DNA of 64,000 nt from assembly GCF_010093595.1 (NCBI RefSeq), contig NW_022985460.1:516853-580852 (forward strand), in the 5' to 3' direction. This document shows positions 52,641 to 64,000 of the stretch, one piece after another. The position numbers and the translations under genes are program-made. The DNA is from Mytilinidion resinicola. Its lineage: Eukaryota > Ascomycota > Dothideomycetes > Mytilinidiales > Mytilinidiaceae. The first letter of the stretch is position 1, and every line of letters starts with the position of its first letter. The notes under the pieces were generated by a model. The model was given only the letters and a program-made list of their open reading frames with translations. It made no database searches and had not been told where the DNA came from.

Positions 52641-53618
52641 ATGCGACCAAAGTACCGTAATCTCGCCGCCATGCTCCGCAGCCCTTCTCAGACGTTCCTT
52701 CCTTCCTCAGGCGACAGCTCACCAGGAGACTGCGAACCCAAAGCCGTCAAGTTCATGCTTACCGTCGACGACTGCGATGAAGCCCCAACTCCACAGCCCC
52801 CATGCTTCCTTCCATCTTACAGCTCCGCAGCGACCTCAAGTCCGCCCTCGCCGAATCCAATGTACGCTCAGCCCGTCCTATCCGAGTCAAAGATCTCCGC
52901 CAACCACTCCAACCACAACGACTCCGATTCCGAAGCCTACGAGGAGCCCGACCATACACCCCGATCACCTATCAAACACAAACCCGGCAAGCGGTACTAC
53001 GCCCACGCCCTCACCGAAGCAGAGCGGGAATCGCTCCGACGCGGCGGCGGCGTCAAGAAGTGGACAAATGCAGACCTCCTGCTGAAAGGCAACCGCAGCC
53101 AGGACTTGAAAGAGCAGTGGATGATTGACGAAGACCTCGAGCGCGAGCGCGAGCGTCAGTTCTTTGAACAGCGGGAACGCGAGCACCAGCAAGCTCGCAT
53201 GAGTCGCTCGTCGTCACCATCTCGGCCTGCGTCAATAGAGGTCAGGAAGGCGCGCCCTCCCCGCCGGGCAAACCGGCCCCTCTCCTTGCTCTCGCTCTCG
53301 AGCATCGCGGCAACCCTGCCGGCGACTAATCAGCGAAGGCCGTCTCCGTTGTGGGAGACGACGAGTCCGGAGGAGCCGCGAGCTGTTCTGGGCAGGACCT
53401 TCGATGACTTTCTTCTGCCTGTGCCGACCTCAGACGAGCCGGATGCTTATGCGCTTGCGAAGGCGGGGGATGAGTTCGATAATGAGGAGATGTTGAAAGG
53501 GAGAGTGCTTGATGGGACGGCTGAGATGAAGGAGGGGGCTTCGGTACGTGTTAAATCTCGCACTCGTAGAAAGCTTACTAAAAGACAGCGGCCGCTGGAC
53601 TTGGAGAAGGGGAAGTAA
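52641..53618 (+). CDS. Hypothetical disordered protein
   Basis: A 325-aa protein (MRPKYRNLAAMLRSPSQTFLPS). Mostly low-complexity Ser/Pro/Arg. One conserved-looking block, KRYYAHALTEAERESLRRGGGVKKWTNADLLLKGNRSQDLKEQWMIDEDLERERERQFFEQRERE, is a long charged helix. Near the end a possible 45-nt in-phase intron (53544-53588; GTACGT, CTTACTAAAA, CAG) would remove a basic stretch (VRVKSRTRRKLTKRQ) without changing the stop. So two protein forms may exist or the shorter is the true one. No known domain. Confidence 0.6.
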   Translation: MRPKYRNLAAMLRSPSQTFLPSSGDSSPGDCEPKAVKFMLTVDDCDEAPTPQPPCFLPSYSSAATSSPPSPNPMYAQPVLSESKISANHSNHNDSDSEAYEEPDHTPRSPIKHKPGKRYYAHALTEAERESLRRGGGVKKWTNADLLLKGNRSQDLKEQWMIDEDLERERERQFFEQREREHQQARMSRSSSPSRPASIEVRKARPPRRANRPLSLLSLSSIAATLPATNQRRPSPLWETTSPEEPRAVLGRTFDDFLLPVPTSDEPDAYALAKAGDEFDNEEMLKGRVLDGTAEMKEGASVRVKSRTRRKLTKRQRPLDLEKGK

Positions 53619-54538
53619 TGAAGTAAACAGGCTACGGATATGGACTTTTTCAGCGGAGTGTCGGAGGGCTTGGAAAGGAGAGTGGCCTGAAATCGAGTTT
53701 TCGGGACACATACCTCTGTGGCCTGTGGCAGAGTAATGTCTAATTCCTGATGGGTAGCAAGAATGCGGGTGTAGGATGTGAAGTTGCTTTTGGGAAGGGT
53801 TTGGATCATACTTACAGGCCTAACTTCGGTACTTCAGAGTTCAATGGTTGATATGCTCATGTACTCCTAATCACTAATTCAACCAACAAGCCTCCCACTC
53901 TTGGAAAGCTAGCCTATGCATACTGACTTAATCCTGTATGAAGGACCCCAGGAGACTTTTTGAGATATGCAAGCGATATAAGTCTATCGTTTTGAACAGC
54001 CTGCCAAATCACCACGCCGCCTCAAATGTCGCCGTCGCTCACCGCCGAAATCGGTCTTGAGAAGCAAACCAACCTGGCGGAATGAACCAGCTGTATGCGT
54101 GATTATTACCAATACCCTTACATACTCACCATCCACGTCTCACACGTCGCCACCTACCAAATCCCCATCTCACCCGCGACCATTCCACCCAATCAAAGTC
54201 CAGCCGTCTCGCTACCATCCCGTACCTAGATAGCGTCGCTCGGATCGCGTCGCGGCCCCGCTCTCCTCCCGCCATCCTTCAACCTAGAACCTGCCCTGTC
54301 AGCTGCAACCTTCCTTCTTACATACTCGTTGTATGTGTCTCAGCCGCACCTGCAAAAGATAAGTGAAATGGCACTGCTACCTCTCCCTACGATGCAGACC
54401 CATCTTCTCTAAACCCCAACACCACCGTCCAACATCTCCCGCTTCGCACCGGTGAGGTCACGACACCCCTCGCCACCAGGATCCCATTTCAACAACTCCC
54501 AATCCCATCCCATCCCATCCCCATCTCCCACCCCCAAA
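53619..54538. other. Intergenic
   Basis: No gene. Pyrimidine-rich leader before the next ATG (about 54420-54535). Confidence 0.4.
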
Positions 54539-54995
54539 ATGCTCAAGACCCATCCCCTCCCCTCCCCCTACCCCAATCCCCACCTCGCCTCCCGCAACCC
54601 CTTCCGGAACCCCAAAAAAACGCCCTCCTCGGACTCCACCACCAGCAGCACCCCTGCGGCCATCCGCCATGACTCCCCGCTCACCGTCGACGACGGCAAA
54701 TCGCCAACATGCGACCGTAACCACACGTTCGACTCGTTCGTGCCGCCGCATAAGCTCGATGGCGACAAGGAGCCGAAGCGGGTCGGCGCGACGTGGGACG
54801 TTGTGCGGGCGATTGTGAAGCTGAAGCGGCCGCTTAGGAGGTTGAGGGAGAAGCGGAGGAGGGAGAGGGGAGGGGGGATGATGAGGTGAGTGTGATATTT
54901 GGTTTTCTTTACCGCGGGTGCATGCTAACCGGGGTAGGCTTGAGTCGAGTGCGGAGTTGATGGCGGCAGAGGAGGGAGAGGAGGGGAAGGAGTAG
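54539..54995 (+). CDS. Hypothetical small basic protein, two exons
   Basis: A 134-aa protein from the ATG at 54539 (MLKTHPLPSPYPNPHLASRN). Exon 1 ends at 54885; a 52-nt intron (GTGAGT, CTAAC, GGTAG) leads to 54938-54995 and the acidic end RLESSAELMAAEEGEEGKE. The N-terminal half is Pro/Ser-rich; the middle has a basic helix (WDVVRAIVKLKRPLRRLREKRRRERGG). The upstream extension of the frame to 54452 begins with GTG and was not used. Unknown function. Confidence 0.5.
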
Positions 54996-55546
54996 AGTGC
55001 GGAGACGAGGAAGTCGGTGAGTGTTGTTCTCTTGGGATGGAGAAGCTTGGGTCACGTGATGACATGATGGATTACTTTGTGTCTTTCCAGCATGAACGGC
55101 AATCGGCTTGGTGGATACGCGTTGCTAACCAGAATAGATCTGTATTATACGGCCTTGCGGATGTAGTTGGATACCCTGGCACCATTACCGCACGCCATTC
55201 CGGCCACGACAGCCGCCACGACAGCCGCCACGCGCCGCCCGGCATTTCTTTTCTCTCGATCATACTACTGCATCATAGCCGTGCTTTTCAAGCTTGCACA
55301 AACCTGTCTATTAGTGGAGGAATACTCCAGTCGTTTCTTTTCGCATGTTCATACCACAGCATCACAAATACGCTTGTTCTAGCTTGCTTCTGAGGGAGGA
55401 ATACCCCCGTCCGTTGTCTTTCTCATGTTCATACCACAGCATCACGTACGATGCATTTCCTCTACCCTTCCACCAAAACTGTTGACAAGCCGAAGAGCTT
55501 TCTGTATGTACACAACCAAACCAATAATCCCACGCTCCCCACACAT
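54996..55546. other. Intergenic with imperfect direct repeats
   Basis: Two copies of about 55 bp, ending in the identical CATACCACAGCATCAC, end at about 55368 and 55445. A CCGCCACGACAG mini-repeat lies at about 55200-55225. No gene. Confidence 0.5.
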
Positions 55547-57514
55547 CTACCGCCCCAACGCAACCCTACACCCTCCCAGCCCCGTGCACGTAATCGACAG
55601 CTTCTCCCTCCACGGCTCCCCATCTCGACTCTCCAACCTGCCAAACTCCTGCAGCAGCCTCACAACCACATACCCCGCCTCCGCCAGCGCGAATTGCTCT
55701 GCAACACTATTAGCCTCTGATCTCCCCGAACCCACTCACAATAACAGAAAGGATGGAAAAAAAAAAAACACCACTCACGCCCCACGCAAATCCTCGGCCC
55801 GCCCCCAAACGGCAAATACGCCCACCCGGGCCTTAGTTTCTCCTCCCCCTCGCCCACTTCCCCATCCAACCACCGCTCCGGCCGCCACTCCCCCGCATCC
55901 GCCCCCCACACGTCCGCCCGCCGATGCAGCTCGTACGTGCTCCACATGACAAACGAGCCCGCGGCCACAAACACGGGCGCCGTCCCCGCCGCGCCCCCGC
56001 CGAACGGCAGCGTCGTGTCGGTCGTCGCGGTGCGCACGTTGTGCGGCACGACGGGGTGCAGGCGGAGGGATTCGTTGAGGACGGCGCGCAGGTAGGGGAG
56101 TGCCTTGAGGGCGGCGTAGGAGGGGCGCACGGCGGCGGAGGGGGGGAAGGCGGTGGCGATTTCGGCGCGCAGGCGGGTGAGGGTGGGGGCGGAGCGGGAG
56201 AGGGACCAGACGAGGTTGGAGAGGAGGGCGGCGGTGGTGTCGCGGCCGGCGAGGAGGATGTCTGGGAGATGGAGAATTAGACGGGGGGGTAGGTGAGAGG
56301 GGGGGGGGGGGTTAGAAAGGGGATGGGGTTACGTACTAAGGCATTCCGAGCGAAGGCGGAGGGGTGAGGGGGCGGGATCGTGGGTGGAGAGGGTGGAGAG
56401 GAAGGTTGGGTGGGTGGGGTTGGGCGGTTGGGTGAGGGCGCGGGAGATGAGGGTGTCGACGAAGTCTGGTCGTGTTAGTTGTGGAGGTGTACGGAGGAGA
56501 GGGGGAGGAGGGGGTTGATGAAATGTGTTGAATGGAATCGCGGATGTGCGTGGTAGGGTGTCTTCTAGATACTCTGGAGATGATAGACGTTGGAAGAGAA
56601 CTGCAGTGTACGAAAGATGATGGAATAGAACAAAGGCAACCTGTAAGGGAGGTCATAAGAAATCAAAACTTACCGTTCACGACCTTATGATGCCTCACAA
56701 ACTCCCCACTCGTAAAATACGCCGGCGTCAACTCCTGTATCACCTCCAACAAAAAATTCCAAACCGTCATCCCATCCGCCATAAATGGGTTCTGACAATA
56801 ATCGAACGCCCGCGCGAACGCCTCGCCCTCCCCGCTCCCCCCTGCCGCCAAAGTGCTCGTGCTCTCCCCAAACAGAAACTCAGTCGAGATATCTAGACTC
56901 AACTTCCCGAACAGCGGCTGCAGATCGACCTCCACCAGCCCCTCCTCCTCTTTGTTCTCCTCAACCTCAATCGCCTCAATCAACTCTTTCACGTGTCGCT
57001 CGAAGAGGCTCACGTCTTCAACCCACTTCCTCTCAAACGCCCCCCGCAACATCCCCCGACTGTCCTTCCACTCCTCCCCCTCCGTCGTGAAGACTCCCCG
57101 CCCCAGCAGCCTCCCCATCCCCTTCTTCTCATTCGTCCGGTCGTCCCCGATGCTCCACTCCGCGGACTTCGTCGCCAGCATCACCTGCAGATTCCGTGGA
57201 TCGGCTGTCACAATGTTCGTGCTGCCGAGGATCCGTAGCGCGACGGTGCGGCTGCCAGGCGGGCTGTAGGTGGAGAGGCCGTGCTGGAAGCGTGCCAGGA
57301 GCGTGTGGGCGCGGAAGGCGCGCAGGTTGCCCCATAGGATGTCGACGCCGATTGGGGTGGGGTCAGTGGAGGGCCAAGGGGGTGCTAGGGCGCAGTGATG
57401 GGAGACGGCGAAGGTGCGGCGGCGGGAGCGGGTGGCGAGGTGTTTGAGGAGGAGGAGGGAGAGGTAGATCAAGGCTAGGGTGGTGGCGACGAGGGGGATG
57501 TAGTGGAGAGACAT
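55547..57514 (-). CDS. Cytochrome P450, CYP52-like
   Basis: A 534-aa microsomal P450. Four exons: 57514-56674, 56465-56337, 56261-55779 and 55698-55547. Introns are 208, 75 and 80 nt; the second contains a long G/C homopolymer, the third an A/T run. N-terminal membrane anchor (VATTLALIYLSLLLLKHLA). SRS and helix landmarks: EEWKDSRGMLRGAFERKWV (helix C region), I-helix AGRDTTAALL at about residue 328, the ExxR motif ESLRLHPVVPHNVR at about 387, WGADAGEWRPERWL, and the haem loop FGGGPRICVGQQFALAEAGY with the axial Cys near residue 482. The pattern resembles fungal CYP52-type n-alkane/fatty-acid omega-hydroxylases, but the substrate is inferred. The start is the only ATG before the anchor. Confidence 0.92.
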
Positions 57515-58869
57515 TTTGGTGCGTGAGAAACGGAGGCGGGTTTAGGATACAATGATGGAGGAGTTTTCGAGTTTGAGTTAATTGGTAGAGTTATAGATGG
57601 ACGGTGAGCGTATTGGGAGGCACTCTTCCTCGGGCTGTGAGACTTGATCGTTGAGATGAGGTCGGTTCGAAATCAATTAACACTTACGACTTCAAGTGTT
57701 TTATCTTTCCATTCATTTAATAATGCAGAGTATTTCTTAGTATTTTGAAATGTCTTGCTGGGTTATCCATATAGATAGGATGAGGCTACCTTGGCTCTTG
57801 TATGGTGGTTGAAATGCGGTTGCCTAACTCGCAATATTAACCCAATTCTGCGAGTCACGACGCAGACAGCCATCGAGATCCCACCTTTGATACGAGAATA
57901 GCTAATGGCTCAACCTATAGCCACATTGTCGTAAAGTCAAGTCGGGCCTTGGGTAGAAAAGAATCCCGAGAGATCAGAGACAATAATCAATGGATTTTCA
58001 TCGTAAGAGTCGAAATAAAGTCGTGGGGCGTTGCAATATTTCAAGGATCAGACCCTGCTATTCCGAGACGGCGCCCTCCCTAGCCGATATGTCGACGTAC
58101 TTAAAGGCAAGGTTCTATATTAGCTAATAAGCGAGCGCTTCCCACCTACTTTTGCGATAGTAGTACTTGGCGCTTGCTTTTATAGAAGCCGGAAGAGAAT
58201 GTTAACCTGCCTGAAGCGGACAACCGATAGATTTACATCATGGAGTTCATCTACCCCGCTATTCCGCCCATATACTGCCTTTCCTTCGAGGACACTGGCT
58301 TCTGAACGACCGGAGAATTTAGTTGACGTACCTAAAAGCGTGTCGGAACATATCAATGTTGCACTCACGATATTCTTGCGACACTGAAAGGTTTGGTGCA
58401 TTGATGAAGTTGAGAGGAGTTGATTGTGTGGAAAGCATAGGCCGCGCGCTAATCGCAATGGCAAAAACATAAACAAGAAGTCCTGACTGCATATGTGAAA
58501 GGAAAAAGAGATGTCCCGTAATTTTCTGTGCTCTGCGCCATGCCAGACGTAGATGCTGCTTCAGCACTCGCAATGCATATGTCATTCCAAGACTTGCAGT
58601 GCAGTGTTGAGAGAAAGACCCAATGCAATACCCAATGAAGAAAACGCTATGCTCGCAAGACTGGTCGAAAGAGATCGGGCGTAACGCAGAGATTGCTGCA
58701 TCGGCTCTTGAAGAGCAAAGAAGAGTAGTCCAGTTGGAAGAAGAAAACTAGTTTTGGAATGCAAGTCGAAACCAAAAACCCACACCCCCAAACGCCTAAA
58801 TATGCCGAGGGCCAGAAACATTCGGACTCAACAAGTCAGAACCATGATTTCTCCTCTGTCGTGTTCTGG
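57515..58869. other. Intergenic
   Basis: P450 upstream region followed by sequence without a supported gene. Short frames on both strands at 58180-58940 have no domain. Confidence 0.4.
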
Positions 58870-59024
58870 CTTGTCGATGTGCAATAGAAGTCGTGAGGCC
58901 GACGTTCAATCTTGTCGGTATGTAGTAGAAGTCATGAGGTGAGGTCGGTGTTCAATCTTGTCGGTGTGTAGTAGAAGCCGTGAGGTTGGCGTTCGGTCTT
59001 GTCGGTGTGGAGTGAAGTCGTGAG
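58870..59024. repeat. Minisatellite, about 3.7 copies of a 41-46-bp unit
   Basis: Units start CTTGTCGGTGTGTAGTAGAA (with variants) at 58870, 58911, 58957 and 58998. The second unit has a 5-bp internal expansion; the fourth is truncated. Confidence 0.85.
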
Positions 59025-59120
59025 TAGTTGAGCATCCTATCCTATCTCAATCTTAAATCCAATGTGCGAAACCTCTCCAGCGTCGTAGTGGCCTAGGAAT
59101 GATCGTCGGACGACGAGCTG

Positions 59121-59729
59121 TCACATGTTGTCTTCGAGCTTGATGGCCTCCAATAGATCGGAGTTGAGAAGATCTGGGACGATGTCTTCGTCGATCTCAT
59201 CGACCGGGAGCAGGATGTCTTCGAGGGTGGGAATCTTGCGGACGTCGTCGAAAGGCCAGGCGGGAAGGACACGAAGGTTGTGCCAGGCCACGGCAGCACT
59301 ACCAGGCTCGCGTGGAAGAGGGAGGAACCGGCCCACAGTTGTCTTCGCTCTGTCGTCTCCCTCCCACTTCATCTCCGGCAGCGTTGGCCAAGGTGCTACC
59401 TCCTCCTTGAGTTGCCACTTGGGGCACCAAATAGTCTTCTCGCAGAGCACAACGCCATGATTCTCCGGAAATTCCTTCTCTTTCAGGCGGTTCGGAATTG
59501 GCTGTTGTCCGCCCTTGCTTAGTACCTCCTCTTTGATCTTGACGGCACGTTCGAGCTGCTTAGTGTGGGCCTCGACGACAGCTTGCCTGTGCGCCAGCCA
59601 CTTGGTTTTGTCCATTTTAGCAACCTCGGACTTCGGAAACAGCCGCCGCATGGAGTTCATGACTACATGGTATTTTTCGTTCTCTCTCGCCTCCGGAGAC
59701 ATCCAGGCTTTCTTGCTGTAGTACGCCAT
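59121..59729 (-). CDS. Hypothetical protein
   Basis: A 202-aa single-exon protein (MAYYSKKAWMSPEAREN). Rich in Lys, Glu and Trp, with a helical first half (AHRQAVVEAHTKQLERAVKIKEEVLSKGG). A Trp/Pro-rich block follows (TIWCPKWQLKEEVAPWPTLPEMKWEGDDRAKTTVGRFLPLPRE), then an acidic end (TLEDILLPVDEIDEDIVPDLLNSDLLEAIKLEDNM). No signal peptide, no membrane segment, no domain I recognise. The Trp-rich centre suggests a folded, conserved protein rather than a chance frame. Confidence 0.65.
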   Translation of the reverse strand: MAYYSKKAWMSPEARENEKYHVVMNSMRRLFPKSEVAKMDKTKWLAHRQAVVEAHTKQLERAVKIKEEVLSKGGQQPIPNRLKEKEFPENHGVVLCEKTIWCPKWQLKEEVAPWPTLPEMKWEGDDRAKTTVGRFLPLPREPGSAAVAWHNLRVLPAWPFDDVRKIPTLEDILLPVDEIDEDIVPDLLNSDLLEAIKLEDNM

Positions 59730-62700
59730 TTGGAGAGGGCTGTCGTTCAGCGTGGGACTCGCGATGACGTAAGCGAAGGGGTGATCTGATAGTCACCGGC
59801 GGACCGAGTTTTCAGGGACTGCTGTTGCTACTGTCGATCCGGGTACTGTTGAGGCGTTGCGTCAAGCACAGAGCAAGGGCTTCTGGCTTTCGCTGTAGGT
59901 AAGGAGTTTGTTCTGCTTGTTGCTCCAGTGACCGCACTGGGATTTCTGTATCTGTGCTTCACCAACGATTAGCTTATAGCCAATAGCAACACGCAAGAAC
60001 AATGTAAGCAGGCACGGCGTTGGGCTCCTGACTGGCGATCGCGGATGTTGTGGTGGTGGTAGGTGGTGAGGTTGTCGAGAGAGAAGGACAGAAGTCGTGA
60101 CAGCTGATTAAGACAGGTGAAATGAGTGAAGGCTAGCGCAGGATTTCTGGTTGCCTTGGCAAACACGATTCACCAGCTCTTGCGGGTGCGGGCCAAAGGG
60201 TGCCTGTGTGGCTTCAGAGTCCTGGGGATGTAGCAGAGCCAAAATAGCGTACCTCATCCTATAACCTGAGCTGTTCAAAACCTCAAAAAGGTGCACGCTC
60301 ATCAACAACGATTAACGTCGCTGCAGTTTGCCTACCTATGTGCTTGCAGTGTGGAAGTGCACAATATGGCCACCCTTTCTTCTCAGGAAATGGATCCTAG
60401 ATATCCGCACCGAAGATTTACGTGGGGAGCCCACAGAGTTGAGGAATATTGGTCACAACCGCTCACGAGTGCCCGGCTCCGATGAGAAATTACCTGATAC
60501 GAGAACCTGCTTCGATGTCGGTGTCGAAGGCTTTGGGTCTCGGATCTCAATCCGCAGTTGTCGATGAATAGAGCGTGGAGTAGTATCCTAGTGGTCGTAC
60601 GCCTTATGCGAATGAGTATATCGTGAAGTATACTGAGCTGCTGGTTGGTGGAGCTTGGATTAACAATTAAGTTTTAGCTGTTGATGCCTACTATTATGGT
60701 AAACTGAATAAGAATATTAGTGGCGACAATGGGAAGGCAGACACGTTGCTATTGTTCTGCCAGCGTCAATAGATACGGCATGGGGGCCGGTCAGGCAGCC
60801 AAGCATGTTGTTCTGAGCGCATTGCCGCGGCGACTGGCGGTGTGACATAATTGTGCCAGATTATGGAGATTTGAGAAGACGAAAGAGTGCGGGGCAGGTG
60901 AAAGAAGAATTTTAGGGGAGATACAACCCACCTGACATGAGTTTGCGTTACCGCACAAGGTCAACTGCCAGCAGCACGGCCCATTGGGAAGTAGCTAGGT
61001 CCAGAATGTGGCCTTCCACAGCGTTGATAGAGGCTTTCCTGCGGCGTACGGTTCTCACTGTGACGTAGCAGAGATTGTGGCTTGGAATGGGGTATTGGCG
61101 GTGAACTGGCAAACATGTGATCCCAATCTCCGGGACATTTTCAAACCTTCACTGACCTCTCTTACCTGAAACATCCGAATTCAGTGTAGAATGTGGGTGC
61201 TCTTTAATCCTAACGAGAGACTTGTTGAGTTGGTGAAGTGATAGTGATGTAGCCGGGGGACTCCAGGTCACTATAACGGCAACGAATGTGGGGAGATAAA
61301 GGGATGGCGGAAGACTAAGCTAGGAAAGAATACGGAGTGGACCCCCTACTGGATTCACAAACGACATGATGGAGGAGAAACCAATAATGAGTTGTAGATG
61401 TTGATGTGAAGAGAATGTTGATGGTGGAGAGGGATTTTGGCGTTCAGGCCGTTTACAAGAACTTGTTAGACTAGTCACCTTGGTGGCTTCAGGTTCTTCA
61501 ACCTAATAATGTCCATTACACGGTAACAGGTATTCATGCCTATATGAATCACGGCCCGCTCATCACACTCTTATAGACTTACGCTATCGGCCTCAAGATA
61601 CGGTTTTCCTCGTGGATGGACATATGACAATGGGAGAAATCAGGTCCAAAAAGCCAACATATGTAGGCCTCGGGCCATATGGCGCAATACCCAAGACCCC
61701 TAGTATCACTGAAATCCCCGAAGAGATTTGTATCAGGCGCGAGGGACTCGCCTGTGGCTGGCCTCAACGAGAATTCTACAACATATCAAACGTAAAGCTA
61801 TGTGGATGTCCACTCTGCCTAATTGGGTTGGAAGGACAGCTTTTGGGACACAGCTCCGTCATTCCCATTTGCTGTATTCACTTACCCCTCTTCAAACAAA
61901 GTCTCTACTTGGTACCTACTCGCGATTTTGTTCGTAGGTGCGGATTGGAGCTTGGGCGTAGCGTCGGTCCAAGATGTAGCCAGGGCGTTTTCTGATGTGG
62001 TAGCTCAGCCTTGACGCGTTCTGGGACCCGCAGACATGTCATGTGGTCCGCCATGCCTCCATCGAAGCTGTTGTTGTCGTCAATGCGCCTGGCGTCCACG
62101 AGGTCGAAGATGTCGCGTCAGGCACCTTGAAACGTCGTGACGCGTGATGGCGCACGAAACAAGGCATAATTCCAGCCGCATGGAAACGGCCTCAAAATAG
62201 CAAGGCGGCTGGATCCGGTGCTCGGGCGGGCCTTTGCAACGGCGATGGCGTGGGTGGAGGTTGAATTTGGTTGTGTTTCAAGGGAGAAGGAACCCTCCGT
62301 GTTGATTGGCAGGCGACGTTGTTCGGCCGGAACAACTGCGGTTCCGCTGCACCAGCGCTTCGCCGCAGCCACTCGCAGCCACTCGTCGGCCTCACGCTCA
62401 GGCGTCGATGGCGCGCGACACGCAAGGACCTTCGCAGTTGTGTCTCTGATCGTCCCGCTATTCTTGGGCCGGCGAGACGAGGCGGGAGGGTCACGATCCG
62501 GGAGAGGGCACGCCGAACAGCTTCATGGCAGTCAACACCACGAAAACGGAGATGGAGGTGGTTCATGTATGTAGAAGTGGGAGACACACGATCCTTGCAG
62601 ATGACGACGGCCTGCAGGCGAAATCAAGGCGCGCTCCATGCAACCCGCCGCACGCCCCCCGCAAGATCGCCATACATAACGGCGGCCGCCCCGGTCGTGG

Positions 62701-63565
62701 GAAGGGCGGACATCTCCTCTGCGTTCACCTGGACCCTAGGTTTTGTCCCCTTGCGATCGACAACTCCACGGCGACTGAGGACGGGTGCTGGCCGCCCGTG
62801 GAACCTGCTCACCGAGCCGGAGAAGCGACGCGCTGCCTCGCCCGTTTCGACGTCTGTCGGCCAGTGATCGCAAGTCCAGGAACTGAGGGCTCTGTCAGCC
62901 TCCCCCCCGGCCGGTGACAAACACCGCCATCGAATATGGCACGCTGACGCTGTGTTAGGGCCTCCCGCAGGCTGGCCGTTGCACTCCCAGATGACTGGCC
63001 GCTGAGCACTCCTCCGGGTTCTGCGGGGGCGGCTATTTGGGCCTGACCACCAAGCACCCTCAAGTTCCAGAATAGAGCCGCGACCGACTGGGTGCCAGCT
63101 GAAACGCCTCGACCGGAGCCGCCTCTGTCTGCTAATTCGCAGAGGTCGCCAAACGGGTCCTGTTCAACCTCGCGGTACGTACCGCTCTTTGTTTCATCCG
63201 CCTTGAGCCTGCTTTGTGGTGAAGGACATAATGCCCTGGTCCTCCCCCGAACACTTCACTCCGGCACCTCCTCATTGTTCTGCGGCGTGGCAAATCCTCG
63301 GCATTTCCTTCTTGTTCCTTTGTTCTATTGTTCTCCTTCTCTTGTAATTCATAGTAATATTCGTGCTCTCCGTAAATCTCTGGCAGATTTTTTCCTCTAC
63401 CTCCACCCTACTACACCCGCCAAAGACTCGTACCACCTCTTTGTTCAACCTTTCTTTGGCCGTCTCCCACCATCTCATCACGCCTTCGCCTCTTTCGACC
63501 AGACCTGCCTTTTTCTAACGACTTTCGCCTCCAGGTTGAGGCTTTCAACTCCACCTCCCGTCGTC
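59730..63565. other. Long gene-poor interval ending in the PRM1 promoter
   Basis: About 3.8 kb without a supported gene. The 62.1-63.1 kb part is GC-rich with overlapping frames on both strands that show no domain. The last 300 bases are pyrimidine-rich (for example CTTGTTCCTTTGTTC near 63310), typical of a fungal promoter and leader for PRM1. Confidence 0.45.
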
Positions 63566-64000
63566 ATGGCTTCCTCAGAGAACCAACAGCACATCTTCCC
63601 GGCTGTACCTCCGTCTCACTCCGCTGGCGATCATGAGATGCGAGACTACTACGCCCCGCATGATGCACCACGACCTCCAATAAACCAAACACCATACCTC
63701 ACACCATACCTCGGCCTTCGAGCTAGACTCTCGCAAGTATGGATCAATCGCTGGACCATTCTCCTCCTCCTCGTCCTTGTCCGCACCCTCATCGCCGTCG
63801 CCGGCATCAACGACAATCTCGGTTCCGCAAGGGACAAGGCCCTCCGCGCCTGCACCGAAGTCGAAGGCATCGGCAGCACCATGGCCTCTGGACCCCATTT
63901 CATGGCCCAGGGAATTAACGAAATGACCGCCACCGGCGTCGAGAAGGCTGTCAACGGGCTCATGTCGATGCTTTCCCTAAGCGTTACCACAGTTGAGGAG
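63566..64000 (+). CDS. prm1: PRM1, plasma membrane fusion protein (5' part, runs off window)
   Basis: The first 145 residues of PRM1, a multi-span membrane protein that promotes plasma-membrane fusion during mating and hyphal or germling fusion. The start MASSENQQHIF is followed by a polar stretch. Then comes the conserved PYLGLRARLSQVWINRWTILLLLVLVRTLIAVAGI, which contains the first membrane segment (about residues 64-82). Next is the extracellular helix ALRACTEVEGIGSTMAS, and GINEMTATGVEKAVNGLMSML, all highly conserved among filamentous ascomycetes. The frame is open to the window edge; no intron is seen so far. Confidence 0.95.
   Translation, partial: MASSENQQHIFPAVPPSHSAGDHEMRDYYAPHDAPRPPINQTPYLTPYLGLRARLSQVWINRWTILLLLVLVRTLIAVAGINDNLGSARDKALRACTEVEGIGSTMASGPHFMAQGINEMTATGVEKAVNGLMSMLSLSVTTVEE

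Noticed and set aside
61612..61995. 127-codon plus-strand frame
   Set aside because: Begins with a non-ATG codon and shows no domain; probably chance.
62118..63063. Long GC-rich frames on both strands
   Set aside because: Composition-driven; no conserved motif; mutually overlapping in several frames.

Overview
The window is nuclear DNA of a filamentous ascomycete (Pezizomycotina, most likely Dothideomycetes). The evidence is many short introns (about 48-80 nt, GTRNGT donors, CTNAC-like branch sites, YAG acceptors), clear orthologues of fungal housekeeping genes (Rpb3, calcipressin, PRM1), and lineage-typical families (HET, 2EXR, Zn2Cys6 regulators). The class-level placement is inference; no rRNA or complete tRNA was seen.

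Layout. 0-3 kb: a HET-domain remnant and a RING-finger gene with one in-frame stop, with a 149-bp MITE just upstream of its start. 3.8-7.3 kb: RNA polymerase II subunit Rpb3 and a calcipressin. 7.8-15 kb: five 2EXR-type (F-box-like) paralogues, of which three read through, one has two nonsense codons and one a frame break; a mariner-like MITE sits among them. 15.9-17.1 kb: a divergent G-alpha-like protein with degenerate nucleotide-binding motifs. 17.7-19.3 kb: a zinc-finger-like gene broken by a 22-bp tandem duplication; an intact larger relative lies at 45.3-48.0 kb.

20.0-40.3 kb is the main feature: eleven contiguous genes that look like a catabolic cluster for an aromatic or N-heterocyclic compound. 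They are an APC permease (one frame break), a D-2-hydroxyacid dehydrogenase, a class II aldolase, an NmrA-like reductase, a LigB-type extradiol dioxygenase, a fungal transcription factor, an M20 N-carbamoylase-like amidohydrolase, an NCS1 permease, a salicylate-hydroxylase-like FAD monooxygenase, a Zn2Cys6 factor and a 2-oxoglutarate/Fe(II) dioxygenase. Two divergent promoters share the word CCGGTCATCA, once as part of an 18-bp palindrome. A plausible order is uptake, ring hydroxylation, ring cleavage, C-N hydrolysis, aldol cleavage and reduction; the substrate is unknown.

41-55 kb carries small lineage-specific genes of unknown function plus a 438-bp MITE with long terminal inverted repeats and a second copy of the mariner-like MITE. 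55.5-57.5 kb is a CYP52-like cytochrome P450. 57.5-63.5 kb is gene-poor, with a minisatellite and one unknown gene. The window ends inside PRM1, the cell-fusion membrane protein. Intron coordinates are hand-derived from splice signals and frame continuity.
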